Of a stretch of 64,000 nt of DNA, positions 9,199-19,449 are shown in pieces. This stretch comes from Propionivibrio dicarboxylicus. Its GTDB lineage: Bacteria; Pseudomonadota; Gammaproteobacteria; Burkholderiales; Rhodocyclaceae. Location of the stretch: assembly GCF_900099695.1 (NCBI RefSeq), contig NZ_FNCY01000012.1, positions 62,001 through 126,000 on the forward strand, written 5' to 3'. The notes beneath the pieces were generated by a model. The model saw nothing but the letters and a program-made list of their open reading frames with translations, had not been told where the DNA came from and searched no databases. The position numbers were made by a program, and so were the translations under genes. How positions within the stretch are numbered: the first letter of the stretch is position 1; every line of letters begins with the position of its first letter.

Positions 9199-9672
9199 TC
9201 AACGCAAGCCGCGAACCTCGTTCCGCACCAACCTGATCGTCCCCTCGCCGACACGGTGTGTAAACGGCGTTCCAGACTCAATGCCTTCGGAATAACTGAC
9301 GATACGATATCCGGTATATCCCCGTAACTGCTGCAACTGCGCGGCGCGCCGTTTCATGATCTGGTAGGCTTCGCCGTCACCGCCGATGCGAAAACTCTTG
9401 GCTCGCAGAGAAAGTGCGTAGGTATCGTCACTCAGCGGCTTTTCCTCGATTTCCCAGTTCGGCGCAAGCGGGTCATAGACCAAGTAGATCGCAGCCCCGA
9501 CCATACCGACAGCAAGCGCCTCTTCGACCGTGACGCTTACCCCCGGCGTCAGCTTCAACGTATTGTTAGGAAGCAGGTATCCGTTCGTCGGATATATCGA
9601 GGTATTGGCAGTACCACAGCCGCCAATACCAAGCGAGAGAAGCAACAGAATGGCTCGCGTGCGCACCACCAC
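9199..9672 (-). CDS. Unrecognised lipoprotein at the end of the flg operon
   Basis: The 157-residue product has a lipoprotein signal: LLLLSLGIGGC, with the lipidation Cys at about residue 19. The first residue of the mature chain is Gly, so outer-membrane sorting is likely. A second hydrophobic stretch (AVGMVGAAIYLVY) is followed by a compact domain with AYQIMKRRAAQLQQLRGYTG. I do not recognise the family. The start is GTG, one base after the flgL stop, so it is probably translated together with flgL. A flagellar role is inferred from position only. Confidence 0.75.
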   Translation of the reverse strand: MVVRTRAILLLLSLGIGGCGTANTSIYPTNGYLLPNNTLKLTPGVSVTVEEALAVGMVGAAIYLVYDPLAPNWEIEEKPLSDDTYALSLRAKSFRIGGDGEAYQIMKRRAAQLQQLRGYTGYRIVSYSEGIESGTPFTHRVGEGTIRLVRNEVRGLR

Positions 9673-9673
9673 C

Positions 9674-10879
9674 TCACAAGTAGTTGAACAGACTCAAACC
9701 GCTGACTTTCGCGAAAGCACTCTGCGCCGCCTGGAGTTGCAACTGCATCTGCGAAAACTGTGAAATGGTCGCTGCATAATCCACATCCTGCAAGTTGGAA
9801 ATGCGCTCCTGGTAATGCAACTGCAATGCACTTGAGGTCGATGATAACGCCGTCAACTCTGCGCGCCTCGATCCGATCGACGCCTGGACACTGGAGACGT
9901 TCTCGAGAACACGGTCAAGATTGTCCATACCAATGTTAATGGCATTGCGTTGGGTTGCCGTCGCCGTCGCATCTCCGGATACCGGAGTATTGTACGCATC
10001 GATCAGGTTCTTCAGCGTCGTGAACACGCTCTGATTCGTGCTAGGCGACACCGTGAAGCTGTCGCCGGCGGCGGGCGCCCCTGAAATGGCAAACGAAATC
10101 CCCGGAATCGAGGTCACATCGTTTCCAGCAGTAAAGGTCTCCGACGAAACAAGCGCCCCGGTCGTGGTGTCGGTAATATCGAATGTCGTAGGGGACGTAA
10201 AGCTGATCGAATAGTTATTACCAGACCACGAAGAAATATCGCTCACTGATCCGCTCGCGATAACGCCGTTTCCCGTATTCGAAGCATCCGCGCCAAGGGA
10301 AAACGTCCCATTTCCTGTCCGGATATTCTGGAATACCCGGCCACCTGAATCGCTGATGGCCATCTGTTCCGTCGACGAGACCTGCAAAGTCCGTTCGCCG
10401 TCATCCCCGGCATATACGACACTGCCGTCGCTAAGTTGCTGGAATGGTTTGGTATCGCCTTGAAACCCGGAGAACAGGTAATTCCCTGCCGAGTCGGTAC
10501 CGTTTGCGATGCCAAGCAGATATTCATACTGACTCTGAAGGTTTTGCGCGATATAGCTGCGCTGACTGTCGGAATACGTCGCATTCGTTCCCGCCACAAC
10601 CTGTTCCTTGATGTACTGAACGCTATCGACAATCGACTGCAAACGGTCCTCCTCCAGCGCCAACAGATCGGTGGCCGTACCCTGATTGTTCGCGTACTGC
10701 GTTGTTACCGCCAATGACTGCGTGTTAAGCAAAACCTGTGCTGCGGCAACAGGATTGTCCTTGGCCGACTGAACTTTCTTGCCGGTCGACAGCTGGTTTT
10801 GCAGCTTGTACAAGGACGACTGGTTGTCCATGATGCCGGCGGCACTGGTTCCATAAATCTGACTTGTGCTAATGCGCAT
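9674..10879 (-). CDS. flgL: Flagellar hook-associated protein 3, FlgL
   Basis: The 401-residue product has a flagellin-like N-terminus (MRISTSQIYGTSAAGIMDNQ, then LYKLQNQLSTGKKV) and C-terminus (LQDVDYAATISQFSQMQLQL). The central region is Ser/Thr-rich. FlgL forms the second junction layer between hook and filament and is exported. A good ribosome site (GGGAGATAGGA) precedes the ATG. It lies 11 bases after flgK, as is usual. Confidence 0.96.
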   Translation of the reverse strand: MRISTSQIYGTSAAGIMDNQSSLYKLQNQLSTGKKVQSAKDNPVAAAQVLLNTQSLAVTTQYANNQGTATDLLALEEDRLQSIVDSVQYIKEQVVAGTNATYSDSQRSYIAQNLQSQYEYLLGIANGTDSAGNYLFSGFQGDTKPFQQLSDGSVVYAGDDGERTLQVSSTEQMAISDSGGRVFQNIRTGNGTFSLGADASNTGNGVIASGSVSDISSWSGNNYSISFTSPTTFDITDTTTGALVSSETFTAGNDVTSIPGISFAISGAPAAGDSFTVSPSTNQSVFTTLKNLIDAYNTPVSGDATATATQRNAINIGMDNLDRVLENVSSVQASIGSRRAELTALSSTSSALQLHYQERISNLQDVDYAATISQFSQMQLQLQAAQSAFAKVSGLSLFNYL

Positions 10880-10890
10880 TCCTATCTCCC

Positions 10891-12909
10891 TCAGGCGCCA
10901 ATCGCCAGGATCGAATCGAACAATTTCGAGGCGATTTCCAACACTTTAGAGGCAGCCTGGTAGGCTTGCTGATACTGGATCAGGTTCGCCGCCTCTTCAT
11001 CCAGGTTGACGCCTGAAATCGAATTCCGCGAGTCCTGCGACTGCGTCAAGATCGTTGTCTGTGCGGTCTTGACCGTATCGATCTCGCTCGCTTTGTTCCC
11101 GATGTCGCTGATCATTTGCGAGTAGGCGGTGGCATAGCTCGCAGTATTTCCAGCCATGGTTTTGGCCGTCTGCAGCGACCCGATCAGACTCATGTTGCGA
11201 CTATCGGAAACGCCGTTGGTATTAGCCTTGATGGCGAAGGTATCGCCATTACCCGGTGTCCCGGATAGCTTGAAACTGATTCCGTCAAAACTGACTGTCG
11301 CACCGCTTGAATAGGGAACCGGATCGCTGCTGTACTCTGAACTGATGCCGTCAATCGTGACCGTCACGGGAAACGATGAAAAACCGGACAGGCTCCCCGA
11401 CGCACTGTCGTAGGTCAGCGTTACCGGAACATTGTTCATTGAATACCCAGATGCAACCGTACCATTGGTAATCGCAGCGCTTCCCGTATTCGACGACGAT
11501 GCCGATGCAATAATCGGCGCGGCTGCCGCAACCAGGCGAACATCGGACGAAATGGCATCATTGACCGCAATGCTGGACGCCGCCAATCGGGTCGGCTGAA
11601 TGAGATACGACGAGTCCGCAGTCAACGATCCGGTCACCGAAAGCGAGAACCCTTGATCGCCCTCGGCACTTGATGCAATCTCCGCATTCAGATCTTCGAT
11701 ACTGCTGGAAGCGACCGACCACGTGTGATTATCCGACAGACGGGTCAGCGACAGGTTGGTACCGTCATATTGGAGACGATAATCGCTGGTAGTGAGGTTT
11801 GTGTACGGAACACCGTCGCTGCTGATTGACGGTGCCGAATAGCTCGCCGAGACCACCACCGACATGTCGGTGTTAGTGACGTTCGCGACGACCTTTGGCG
11901 CACTGACGTTGAAAAATGTCGATGCAAATTGGGAATCGCCATCGACATTGCCGAGCAAATCCTGCCCAAGTGATTGCTGCGCATTGACGGTCGCCGCCAC
12001 CGAGGCGGCCACGCGTCCCAGTTCATTGGCCGCAGTATCCAGCGTCTCCGACCGATATTGCAGAATCCCCCCCAGACTCCCTCCGGAGATAAGCGACTCC
12101 GGCAATTCAACGCCACCATTCGCCGTATCGACACCGATCGTAATGCGTGAGGGATCCTCGGACGAAGCGACAGCCTTCAGCGTCGTGACAGTCGTTGAAG
12201 TCACCAGCGGTTGTCCGTTGCCGAAATAGACGTTGTAAGACCCGTTTGTATTCGCCGTCGTGCCAACCCCTACGAGCTTGTTCAGCTCTGCGACCAATTG
12301 ATCCCGCTGGTCATAGAGATCGTTCGGCGGCTGACCGTTCGCCGCCTCGGCCGAAATAATCTGCTTATTCAGGGTCGCAATGCGTTGCCCATACGAATTG
12401 ACTTCCGACACATAGCTCTGAATTTCGCTATTGACGTTCTGATACTGCAGATTGATCTGCTCGCTGACACTCTGAAACCGGGCAGAAAGTGTCTTGGCTG
12501 CCGACACAAGCGTCTGCCGCGTCGTCAACGAAGATGGATCGGCGCTGACATCGCTGACGCTGCCAAAAAAGCTGGACAATGCCGAAGACACCGACGATCC
12601 CTCATCCGACAGCAGATTGTCCAGCGTCGTAATTTCGGTCGAATACGTATCCAGCGCGCTGACCTTGGACTGCGCCAGATTCACCTGCGCCGCCACAGTC
12701 GAACTGTATGCGCGCTCAATCGTCGTGACATGCGCGCCACTACCGACATAACCCGCCCCGGTCAGGACTGCGATGTTCGACGCTTGAATCGTACGCTGCC
12801 GACTGTATCCATCGGTACTGGTGTTGGCGATATTGTGCGCGGTCGTCGCAAGATTGATCTGCGCCACCTGCAAAGCACTTACACCAACACTGAAAACTCC
12901 AGATCCCAT
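10891..12909 (-). CDS. flgK: Flagellar hook-associated protein 1, FlgK
   Basis: The 672-residue product has a rod/hook-family N-terminus (INLATTAHNIANTSTDGYSR) and a C-terminus with ISGVNLDEEAANLIQYQQAY, the FlgK signature. The long middle part (about 320-560) is rich in Ser, Thr and Ala and makes the protein longer than the roughly 550 residues of E. coli FlgK. It forms the first hook-filament junction layer. It follows flgJ after 59 bases with no terminator and precedes flgL. Confidence 0.96.
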   Translation of the reverse strand: MGSGVFSVGVSALQVAQINLATTAHNIANTSTDGYSRQRTIQASNIAVLTGAGYVGSGAHVTTIERAYSSTVAAQVNLAQSKVSALDTYSTEITTLDNLLSDEGSSVSSALSSFFGSVSDVSADPSSLTTRQTLVSAAKTLSARFQSVSEQINLQYQNVNSEIQSYVSEVNSYGQRIATLNKQIISAEAANGQPPNDLYDQRDQLVAELNKLVGVGTTANTNGSYNVYFGNGQPLVTSTTVTTLKAVASSEDPSRITIGVDTANGGVELPESLISGGSLGGILQYRSETLDTAANELGRVAASVAATVNAQQSLGQDLLGNVDGDSQFASTFFNVSAPKVVANVTNTDMSVVVSASYSAPSISSDGVPYTNLTTSDYRLQYDGTNLSLTRLSDNHTWSVASSSIEDLNAEIASSAEGDQGFSLSVTGSLTADSSYLIQPTRLAASSIAVNDAISSDVRLVAAAAPIIASASSSNTGSAAITNGTVASGYSMNNVPVTLTYDSASGSLSGFSSFPVTVTIDGISSEYSSDPVPYSSGATVSFDGISFKLSGTPGNGDTFAIKANTNGVSDSRNMSLIGSLQTAKTMAGNTASYATAYSQMISDIGNKASEIDTVKTAQTTILTQSQDSRNSISGVNLDEEAANLIQYQQAYQAASKVLEIASKLFDSILAIGA

Positions 12910-12968
12910 GAAACTCTCCTCTCTTGCTAAGCATTACGGCAGCAACGCCGGATCATTGAGTCCGGAAA

Positions 12969-13931
12969 TCAGCCGATCAATGCTTGACGCAAGGTTGCTC
13001 CGTTAATGATGCGTGTCAGTTTGTCCGCATACGCCGGATCGGTCGCATAGCCCGAGCGTTGCAACGCCCCGGCAAACTGAGCGCCATCCTGTTGCCCGAT
13101 TACCGAGGAAAACCGTCCGTTGTTTCGCAGCAAATTGGCGTAATCGCGGAAGGATTCAGCATAAGAGCTGTACACCCTGAACTTCTCTCGAACCGTCTGT
13201 GCCACGCCATCGACATATTCGGTGGTCTGCACTTCGACGCTGGGCCCCTGCCATCCTCGCCCGGCCTTGACGCCAAACAGATTGAACGTCGAAGCGCCGT
13301 TCCCCTGGCGGATCTCGCCCTTTCCCCAGCCGCTTTCCAAGGCCGAGTGGGCAACGACGAACTGCGCCGGAACGCCGAGCGCATTGGCCGCACCAACGGC
13401 ATAGGGCCAGATTCGGCTCACGAACTCACCGGCACTGGAATCCGCGCCAGCCGTCATCGGCGAGCCGCTCACGGCATCCGGCACGCTCCGCCAGCGACTC
13501 GCGCCTGTTCCGGCAACACGCAGCCCGGCAGAATTTGCCGCTTGCCGCTGCATCAGCAGACTTTTCTGGAAAACATCCGACGGCATTCCATCCAGTTCGG
13601 CAGGCGCTGCGGGCATTCCTGCGGTCAGATTGCGTCCCAATTGCTGCTCAATGAGACGGGCAAATCCAAGCTTGCCCTGCGCAGACAAGTTTTGCGCGAG
13701 CTGCTGATCGAGGATCGATGTGAAGAAGCGGGTCTGGTCGCTATCCATCATGCCGCTTTGTGGCGTCGCATCGCGCATGCTTTTCAGCACCATTTGCAGC
13801 ATCATGCCTTCGAACTGCTGCGCGGCCTGCTTCAATCCTGCCTGCGGGTCGCCCTTGATCGAGGATCGCAGGTCTGCCATGTTCTTGGGATCAAGAACGA
13901 AACGATTCGGAGTGATGGTATCGAAGTGCAT
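12969..13931 (-). CDS. flgJ: Flagellar rod assembly protein / muramidase FlgJ
   Basis: The 320-residue two-domain protein begins with an N-terminal rod-scaffold domain (about 20-115: LKQAAQQFEGMMLQMVLKSM, then MDSDQTRFFTSILDQQLAQN). The C-terminal glucosaminidase domain (about 165-315) has the catalytic Glu in FVVAHSALESGWGKGE, and FNLFGVKAGRGW. It digests peptidoglycan so that the rod can pass. Having both domains fused is typical of gamma- and betaproteobacteria. Confidence 0.96.
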   Translation of the reverse strand: MHFDTITPNRFVLDPKNMADLRSSIKGDPQAGLKQAAQQFEGMMLQMVLKSMRDATPQSGMMDSDQTRFFTSILDQQLAQNLSAQGKLGFARLIEQQLGRNLTAGMPAAPAELDGMPSDVFQKSLLMQRQAANSAGLRVAGTGASRWRSVPDAVSGSPMTAGADSSAGEFVSRIWPYAVGAANALGVPAQFVVAHSALESGWGKGEIRQGNGASTFNLFGVKAGRGWQGPSVEVQTTEYVDGVAQTVREKFRVYSSYAESFRDYANLLRNNGRFSSVIGQQDGAQFAGALQRSGYATDPAYADKLTRIINGATLRQALIG

Positions 13932-13990
13932 GACAGGCCAGAAGCAAAACCCGCGCCACCGTCAAACTTGCCGGAAACATCGGCGCCCCG

Positions 13991-14014
13991 GGCGGAGCCA
14001 GTCCAGACTCCGCC
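13991..14014. repeat. Inverted repeat between flgI and flgJ
   Basis: GGCGGAG (13991-13997) and CTCCGCC (14008-14014) flank a 10-base loop in the 96-base flgI-flgJ spacer. There is no T-run on either strand. It could slow exonucleases or polymerase within the operon mRNA. No function is claimed. Confidence 0.4.
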
Positions 14015-14027
14015 TGCGGCAAACGCA

Positions 14028-15155
14028 TCAAATGATTTCCAGATCCGCCCGCAACGCCCCGGCCGCCTTCATCGCCTGCAAGATCGACAACAGGTCCTGC
14101 GGGTTGGCGCCGAGGGCGTTAATCGCCTTGACCACGTCGGACAAATTGGCCCCTGCCTTGACCGCCATCAACGATCCGCTGCCTTGCTTGATCTCGATAT
14201 CGGATTGTGTCGTCGTGACGGTCTGGCCGCCGGCAAGTGCATTGGGTTGGCTCACCTGCTGCTCGGAGTTCACCACAACCGACAGTGAGCCATGCGCCAC
14301 CGCACAGGCTTCGAGCGTCACCGTCTGATTCATGACTACCGAACCGGTTCTGGGATTGACGATCACCTTGGCCATCATCTTCATCGGCTTCACGTCGAGG
14401 TTTTCGATCCGCCCAAGGAAAGCCACACGCGCGCTCGGATCTTCGGGCGCCAGCACGCGAATGACCCGACCGTCCAGCGCCTGCGCCATCCCCGGCCCAA
14501 TTTCACGATTGATCACATCGACCATGCGCTGCACCGTGCCGAAGTCTGTGTTGATCAACTCATAGTGAATATAGCCGCCCTCGCCTAGCATTGTCGGCAC
14601 TTCACGTTCAACGGTCGCACCGCCAACGATGCGCCCGGCCAGCAAATGATTGACGACCGCCCGGCTACCGCCGGCGGCGGCACCGGCGCCGCCGACCATC
14701 AGGTTGCCCTGTGCCTGCCCATAGACCTGTCCATCGGCCCCTTTGAGCGGTGTCATTACCAAGGTGCCGCCGCGCAGACTCTTGGCGTTTCCCATGGATG
14801 AGACCGTCACATCGATCTGCTGCCCGATCCGCGCAAACGGCGGCAGATTCGCGGTCACCATCACCGCGGCGACGTTCTTCAACTGCAAGGATTGCGTCGT
14901 CGGTAGCGTCGTCCCCAACTGGGCCAGCATATTGATGATGCTTTGCGTCGTAAATGGCGTCTGGGTCGTCTGGTCGCCAGTGCCGTCCAGACCGACGACA
15001 AGGCCGTAGCCCACCAACTGGTTATTGCGCACCCCCTGCACGGACGCCAAATCCTTGATGCGCTCAGCCTGGACTGTTCCGCTGAAGAACGACAAGGCAA
15101 CGCACATCAACAACATCGCTTTGCCCAGCAATTGACCGACACGGCTTTTCATCAT
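14028..15155 (-). CDS. flgI: Flagellar P-ring protein FlgI
   Basis: The product is about 375 residues with a Sec signal ([16 protein letters not shown]). The mature chain begins [20 protein letters not shown], the hallmark FlgI start, and continues [15 protein letters not shown]. Three start codons lie in a row (GTG 15158, ATG 15155, ATG 15152); the GGAG spacing favours one of the two ATGs. FlgI forms the periplasmic P ring around the rod. Confidence 0.97.
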   Translation of the reverse strand: MMKSRVGQLLGKAMLLMCVALSFFSGTVQAERIKDLASVQGVRNNQLVGYGLVVGLDGTGDQTTQTPFTTQSIINMLAQLGTTLPTTQSLQLKNVAAVMVTANLPPFARIGQQIDVTVSSMGNAKSLRGGTLVMTPLKGADGQVYGQAQGNLMVGGAGAAAGGSRAVVNHLLAGRIVGGATVEREVPTMLGEGGYIHYELINTDFGTVQRMVDVINREIGPGMAQALDGRVIRVLAPEDPSARVAFLGRIENLDVKPMKMMAKVIVNPRTGSVVMNQTVTLEACAVAHGSLSVVVNSEQQVSQPNALAGGQTVTTTQSDIEIKQGSGSLMAVKAGANLSDVVKAINALGANPQDLLSILQAMKAAGALRADLEII

Positions 15156-15173
15156 CACACTCCGACGGGCGCG

Positions 15174-15836
15174 CTAGAAGGGAAGGACTGACAGGAAGAA
15201 GCGTGCCAGCCAACCCATCGCTTGGGCCTCGCTGATAACGCCGCTTTCCTTGTATTCGATCCGCGCATCGGCCACGTTCGCCGAACTGATCGAATTGGCG
15301 CTCGTGATGAAGTACGGATTCACGACACCGGACAGGCGAATATATTCGGTCCCATGACCGATCGACACCTGCTTCTCGCCGGACACCAACAAGTTGCCGT
15401 TCGCCAGCACTTCAATGACGGTGACAGTGATGTTCCCTGTGAATACATTATTGGCCGCCGCATCGCCCTTACCGGCGAGCGAGTTCGCGCTGCTCGCCGA
15501 GAGATCCATCCCCTGTAACGCCTTGAACGGCAAGCCAACCACCGTCGGAATCGACGCGGTGGTGCTGGTCGAGCGACTGGCATTGGTATTCGATTTGGTT
15601 GATGCCGACGTCGTTTCGCTGATCACGATCGTCAGCGTATCCCCGACATAGCGCGCTCGACGATCCTCGAACAGGGTCCGTGAGTTCCCCGCGTTATAGA
15701 TGCTTCCGGTCGCTGCCAAATTCTCCGTCCGTGGCATCGGTCGCGCCGTCATCGGCTGATGCACATTGGTCGGCGGAACAGTCGTGCACGCGGCGAGCAG
15801 CGCCGTCAGAAGAACTGCCGTTGCGGCTTTAGTCAT
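15174..15836 (-). CDS. flgH: Flagellar L-ring lipoprotein FlgH
   Basis: The 220-residue lipoprotein has the lipobox LLTALLAAC with Cys at about 17. The L-ring motifs DRRARYVGDTLTIVISETTS, FTGNITVTVIEVLANGNL and SGVVNPYFITSANSISS are clear. It forms the outer-membrane L ring. It lies between flgG and flgI. Confidence 0.97.
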   Translation of the reverse strand: MTKAATAVLLTALLAACTTVPPTNVHQPMTARPMPRTENLAATGSIYNAGNSRTLFEDRRARYVGDTLTIVISETTSASTKSNTNASRSTSTTASIPTVVGLPFKALQGMDLSASSANSLAGKGDAAANNVFTGNITVTVIEVLANGNLLVSGEKQVSIGHGTEYIRLSGVVNPYFITSANSISSANVADARIEYKESGVISEAQAMGWLARFFLSVLPF

Positions 15837-15845
15837 GACTATCTC

Positions 15846-16628
15846 CTACACCTCGGCCAGTTTCGCCAGCATGGCGTCCGAGGTCGAAATCACTTTCGAA
15901 TTGAGTTCATACGCGCGTTGCGTCTGGATCATGCTGACCAGTTCCTCCGCCACGTTGACGTTCGACGTTTCCACATACCCCTGGTTGAGCGACCCCGAAC
16001 CATTAGTCCCCGGCGTATTGGGCGTCGGCGTACCACTCGAGGCCGTCTCGAGGAAAAGATTTTCGCCGATGCTTTGCAAGCCGCCGACGTTGATGAAGGT
16101 CGCAACCTGCAAGGTACCGATCTGCGTGGTCGCCGACGAACTGGGCTGCGTGATCGTGACCACACCGTCCTTGCCAATCGTCACCGACAGCGCATTGCTC
16201 GGCACCGTAATGCTCGGCTGAACCGGATAGCCGCTCGACGTAACGATCTGCCCTTGGTTGTCTTTCTGGAACGAACCATCCCGCGTATAAGCAGTCGTCC
16301 CATCAGGCAGAAGCACCTGAAAGAACCCGGCGCCATCGATGGCCACGTCGAGATCGTTACTGGTTTGCTGCAGCGATCCCTGCGTATGGATGCGCGCCGT
16401 AGACACCGGCCGGGTTCCCGTACCCAGTTGCAAGCCATTCGGAATCTGCGTCGTCTGCGACGACTGTGCCCCCGGTTGCCTCAGGGTCTGATACAGCAGG
16501 TCCTCAAAAACCGGACGCGCCCGTTTGAAGCCGTTGGTACTGCTGTTCGCCAGGTTGTTGGCGATCACATCCAGACTGGTCTGTTGTGCGTCAAGCCCGG
16601 TCCGGGCGATCCAGAGGGAACGTATCAT
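15846..16628 (-). CDS. flgG: Flagellar distal rod protein FlgG
   Basis: The product is 260 residues, the standard FlgG length. The N-terminus ([20 protein letters not shown]) and C-terminus ([20 protein letters not shown], then [17 protein letters not shown]) are both diagnostic. It forms the distal rod. It is 11 bases downstream of flgF and 9 upstream of flgH. Confidence 0.97.
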   Translation of the reverse strand: MIRSLWIARTGLDAQQTSLDVIANNLANSSTNGFKRARPVFEDLLYQTLRQPGAQSSQTTQIPNGLQLGTGTRPVSTARIHTQGSLQQTSNDLDVAIDGAGFFQVLLPDGTTAYTRDGSFQKDNQGQIVTSSGYPVQPSITVPSNALSVTIGKDGVVTITQPSSSATTQIGTLQVATFINVGGLQSIGENLFLETASSGTPTPNTPGTNGSGSLNQGYVETSNVNVAEELVSMIQTQRAYELNSKVISTSDAMLAKLAEV

Positions 16629-16639
16629 GTTCGGTTCTC

Positions 16640-17380
16640 TTAATTCATCGAAAGAATCTGACTGGCCTTGTTGGCATTACTGTCAGCGGACTGCAACATC
16701 TTGATCTGCATTTCGAACTGTCGTGCGAGGCTAATCATGCCGATCATCGAATCCACCGGATTGACGTTACTACCCTCCAGTGTTTCCGGTGCAACCTTGA
16801 CTGCTTCGTCGGTCGTCGCCGGAACGCCATTCTTGGTACGAAAGAGGCCGTCATCGCCCCGCACCAATTGGTCCTCCGGCGGATTGACCAACTTGATACG
16901 GCCAACGGCATTCACATTATTCGGCACACCGAATAGCGGAACCGCCGACACGGTGCCATTTGCCGCAATCGTGATCCGGTTGTCCGGCGGCAGGGCGATC
17001 GGCCCGCCGTCGCCGAGTACGTTCAGGCCGCTCGCGGTTTGTAATTGCCCGTTGGCATTCACTTGCAGATTACCCGCCCGCGTGTAGGCTTCACGCCCGT
17101 CACGCCCCTCGACCGCGATCCATCCCGCCCCCTGGACAGCGACATCAAGCGGCCGTCCGGTTGCCATCAACGGCCCCTGGTCGAAGGTATCCGCCACCGA
17201 CGCATCGACGACGAAAGCACGCGTCGATGCGCCCTCACCCTGCACCGGCACCGCGCGGAACTTATGTTCCATGGCCCGATAGCCGACCGTCGAGGCGTTG
17301 GCCAGGTTCTGGGCGACACCGGCCTGTTGCAGGAAGGCCTGCTTGGCGCCGCTCATAGCCGTATATATCAGTCGATCCAT
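16640..17380 (-). CDS. flgF: Flagellar proximal rod protein FlgF
   Basis: The 246-residue product starts [20 protein letters not shown] and ends with [20 protein letters not shown] and [15 protein letters not shown], the FlgF pattern. It is distinguished from FlgG by the LIYTAMSGA start and its place in the flgEFG order. It forms part of the proximal rod. Confidence 0.96.
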   Translation of the reverse strand: MDRLIYTAMSGAKQAFLQQAGVAQNLANASTVGYRAMEHKFRAVPVQGEGASTRAFVVDASVADTFDQGPLMATGRPLDVAVQGAGWIAVEGRDGREAYTRAGNLQVNANGQLQTASGLNVLGDGGPIALPPDNRITIAANGTVSAVPLFGVPNNVNAVGRIKLVNPPEDQLVRGDDGLFRTKNGVPATTDEAVKVAPETLEGSNVNPVDSMIGMISLARQFEMQIKMLQSADSNANKASQILSMN

Positions 17381-17418
17381 CGTTTTTTCCTTAGTGCATC
17401 AGGCTTGCATCAGCCGTC

Positions 17419-18717
17419 TTAGCGCAGATTCACTAGCGTCTGCATGATCTGATCCTGCGTCTTGATCGACTGGGCATTGGCTTGGTAGTTACGCTGCAGC
17501 GTGATCATATTGACGAGTTCCTGCGTCAAATCGACGTTCGACTCTTCCACAGCAGAAGACTGCAACAAACCGCGCGTTCCTGCGCCCGGCACGCTGTCAA
17601 GCCCTTGCCCGGAAGCAGGCGTGGACGTGTAGAGGTTATTGCCGATACTGCTCAGGCCGTTGGGATTAGCGAATGTCGAGAGTACGACTTGCGCCAGGGT
17701 CTTGGTCTGCCCGTTGCTGTAGTTACCCTGAATCGTCCCGTCATCGGACACCGTCAGGCTCGACAATTGTCCCTGGGCATATCCGCCTTGCGTCATCGCA
17801 TTGACGGTACTTTCGCCGCTGTAGCTTGTCGACCCGCTAAAATCAACGTTCCAGTTGGGCAAACCAGACCCCAGAGGCGTCGTCGCACCGGTTGTGATAT
17901 CCCAGGTCGACGGCAGCGCAAGCACACCGGTTGTCGTCGAGGCCCCACCCGAATCGGTCACGCTGGACAGCAGGCCGCTGGAATCGAAATCGAGGGTCCC
18001 CATGGTAGTGTCCGTCGCCGAATCACCATCCAGCGTCGCGTGCACCGTCCAACTCGTCAGCCCAGTGGTCGTATCGGTGTCGCCCTTGATGAAGTAATAC
18101 CGAATCGCATGCTCGACGCCGAGCGTGTCATACGTAGTCATCGACGTCGAGTAGGTGTAAGACAAAGGATTCGTCGAATCGAATGTCGTCACGGTCGGCG
18201 TCGACTTGCTGGAGTTGAGATTCAGCTTCAGCGTCGCGTCGCCCCCCGTCGCATTCCCCGTTGCAAGCGGCGAGATATTCCCCGTGTCGATCTGAATCGC
18301 CGCTGGTTCGGAGGCGACGATTTCACCGGTGGCAGTAGCGATATAGCCTTCCAGCTTATAGCCATTGTCGTTAATGACATAACCCTTGCTATCGGTATGG
18401 AATTGTCCATTGCGGGTGTAGGAAACAGAGGTTCCGTTCGTGACCTTGAAGAACCCACCACCGTTGATCGCGAGGTCGAGCGTATTGCTCGTCGTCGTGA
18501 TATTGCCCTGCGTAAACTGTTGCACAACTGTATTAAGCGCCGTCCCGATACCGATCTGCGAAGCGCCGCTGCCGGTCAGTGAAGCCGCATAGAGATCGCC
18601 AAAATGCGCCGAGGCCGATTTGAAGCCAACCGTGCTGCTGTTCGCAACGTTGTTGCCAACGACATCCAGCGCCTTCGACGAAGCATTGAGTCCGCTCAAT
18701 CCTGCTTGAAATGACAT
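17419..18717 (-). CDS. flgE: Flagellar hook protein FlgE
   Basis: The product is 432 residues. The N-terminus (MSFQAGLSGLNASSKALDVV, then GNNVANSSTVGFKSA) and C-terminus (VEESNVDLTQELVNMITLQR, then NYQANAQSIKTQDQIMQTLV) are canonical. The centre, about 150-350, is the variable Thr/Ser-rich hook surface domain. The hook is the universal joint whose length FliK controls. It lies 15 bases after flgD, the hook cap gene. Confidence 0.97.
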   Translation of the reverse strand: MSFQAGLSGLNASSKALDVVGNNVANSSTVGFKSASAHFGDLYAASLTGSGASQIGIGTALNTVVQQFTQGNITTTSNTLDLAINGGGFFKVTNGTSVSYTRNGQFHTDSKGYVINDNGYKLEGYIATATGEIVASEPAAIQIDTGNISPLATGNATGGDATLKLNLNSSKSTPTVTTFDSTNPLSYTYSTSMTTYDTLGVEHAIRYYFIKGDTDTTTGLTSWTVHATLDGDSATDTTMGTLDFDSSGLLSSVTDSGGASTTTGVLALPSTWDITTGATTPLGSGLPNWNVDFSGSTSYSGESTVNAMTQGGYAQGQLSSLTVSDDGTIQGNYSNGQTKTLAQVVLSTFANPNGLSSIGNNLYTSTPASGQGLDSVPGAGTRGLLQSSAVEESNVDLTQELVNMITLQRNYQANAQSIKTQDQIMQTLVNLR

Positions 18718-18732
18718 TTCCGACTCCCGATC

Positions 18733-19425
18733 TCAATAAACTTGATACACATCGTCGAAGCTGACGGTGCCCTTCGACCCGAGGTCGAGAACAAAATTTC
18801 CGCTCGAAGCACGGGTCAGCGCCGATACCGTTCCCAAATCGAGCGCCGTCGCGGTCACGCTTTCGGTCCCTTTGGTCGCCGTCACTTTGAAGGTGTAAGA
18901 CCCGGTCGAGGCCGTCGTCCCGGAACTCGTCGTGCCGTCCCAGTTGAACAGCATGCTTCCGGCATCGGCCTTGCCAAGCGACTGCGTCTGAACCAAATTG
19001 CCCGAGGAGTCGTAAATTTTGACGGTAACCGCATCGGCGGCACTCGCCAAATTGACGCCACCATATGCGCTTGTAGTGGTCGTTCCACTCGAATTCGTGG
19101 ACGTTGAGAGCGTCAGACTGGAACCGGGCACCAACACGGTTTTGCCGATCAAGGCCGAAGCCTGAACCGCTTGCGTATCGGCAAGACTCGACACGAGAGA
19201 GTTGAGCGTCGTGTTCAGTTGCTCGACGCCTTGAACCGTACTCATCTGAGACAACTGACTCGTGATCTGCGTGTTATCCAACGGATTGAGAGGATCCTGA
19301 TTCTGAAGCTGGGCAACCAGCAAGGTCATGAAGCGGTTCTGGATATCGGCTGCCGTCGTCGTACTGTTCGACGACGACGTTGAAGTCGTGCTACTCGTTG
19401 ATGTTACGCCACTCGTTGTAGTCAT
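18733..19425 (-). CDS. flgD: Flagellar hook cap protein FlgD
   Basis: The product is 230 residues. After a Ser/Thr-only N-terminus (TSSTTSTSSSNSTTTAA), the conserved FlgD segment IQNRFMTLLVAQLQNQDPLN is followed by PLDNTQITSQLSQMSTVQG. The C-terminal part forms Ig/tudor-like folds (VKIYDSSGNLVQTQSLG). It caps the growing hook and is removed before the junction proteins are added. Confidence 0.96.
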   Translation of the reverse strand: MTTTSGVTSTSSTTSTSSSNSTTTAADIQNRFMTLLVAQLQNQDPLNPLDNTQITSQLSQMSTVQGVEQLNTTLNSLVSSLADTQAVQASALIGKTVLVPGSSLTLSTSTNSSGTTTTSAYGGVNLASAADAVTVKIYDSSGNLVQTQSLGKADAGSMLFNWDGTTSSGTTASTGSYTFKVTATKGTESVTATALDLGTVSALTRASSGNFVLDLGSKGTVSFDDVYQVY

Positions 19426-19449
19426 TCAGATCTCCTGGTATCCCGTTTC

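Noticed and set aside
12946-12963. Terminator between flgJ and flgK (CCGGA and TCCGG arms)
   Set aside because: The stem is only five pairs with no T-run, and flgKL continue in the same direction.
12984-14288. Long open frame antisense to flgJ and flgI
   Set aside because: It lies wholly opposite two well-supported genes, has Arg/His-rich nonsense composition and no recognisable motif; it is a by-product of GC-rich codon usage.
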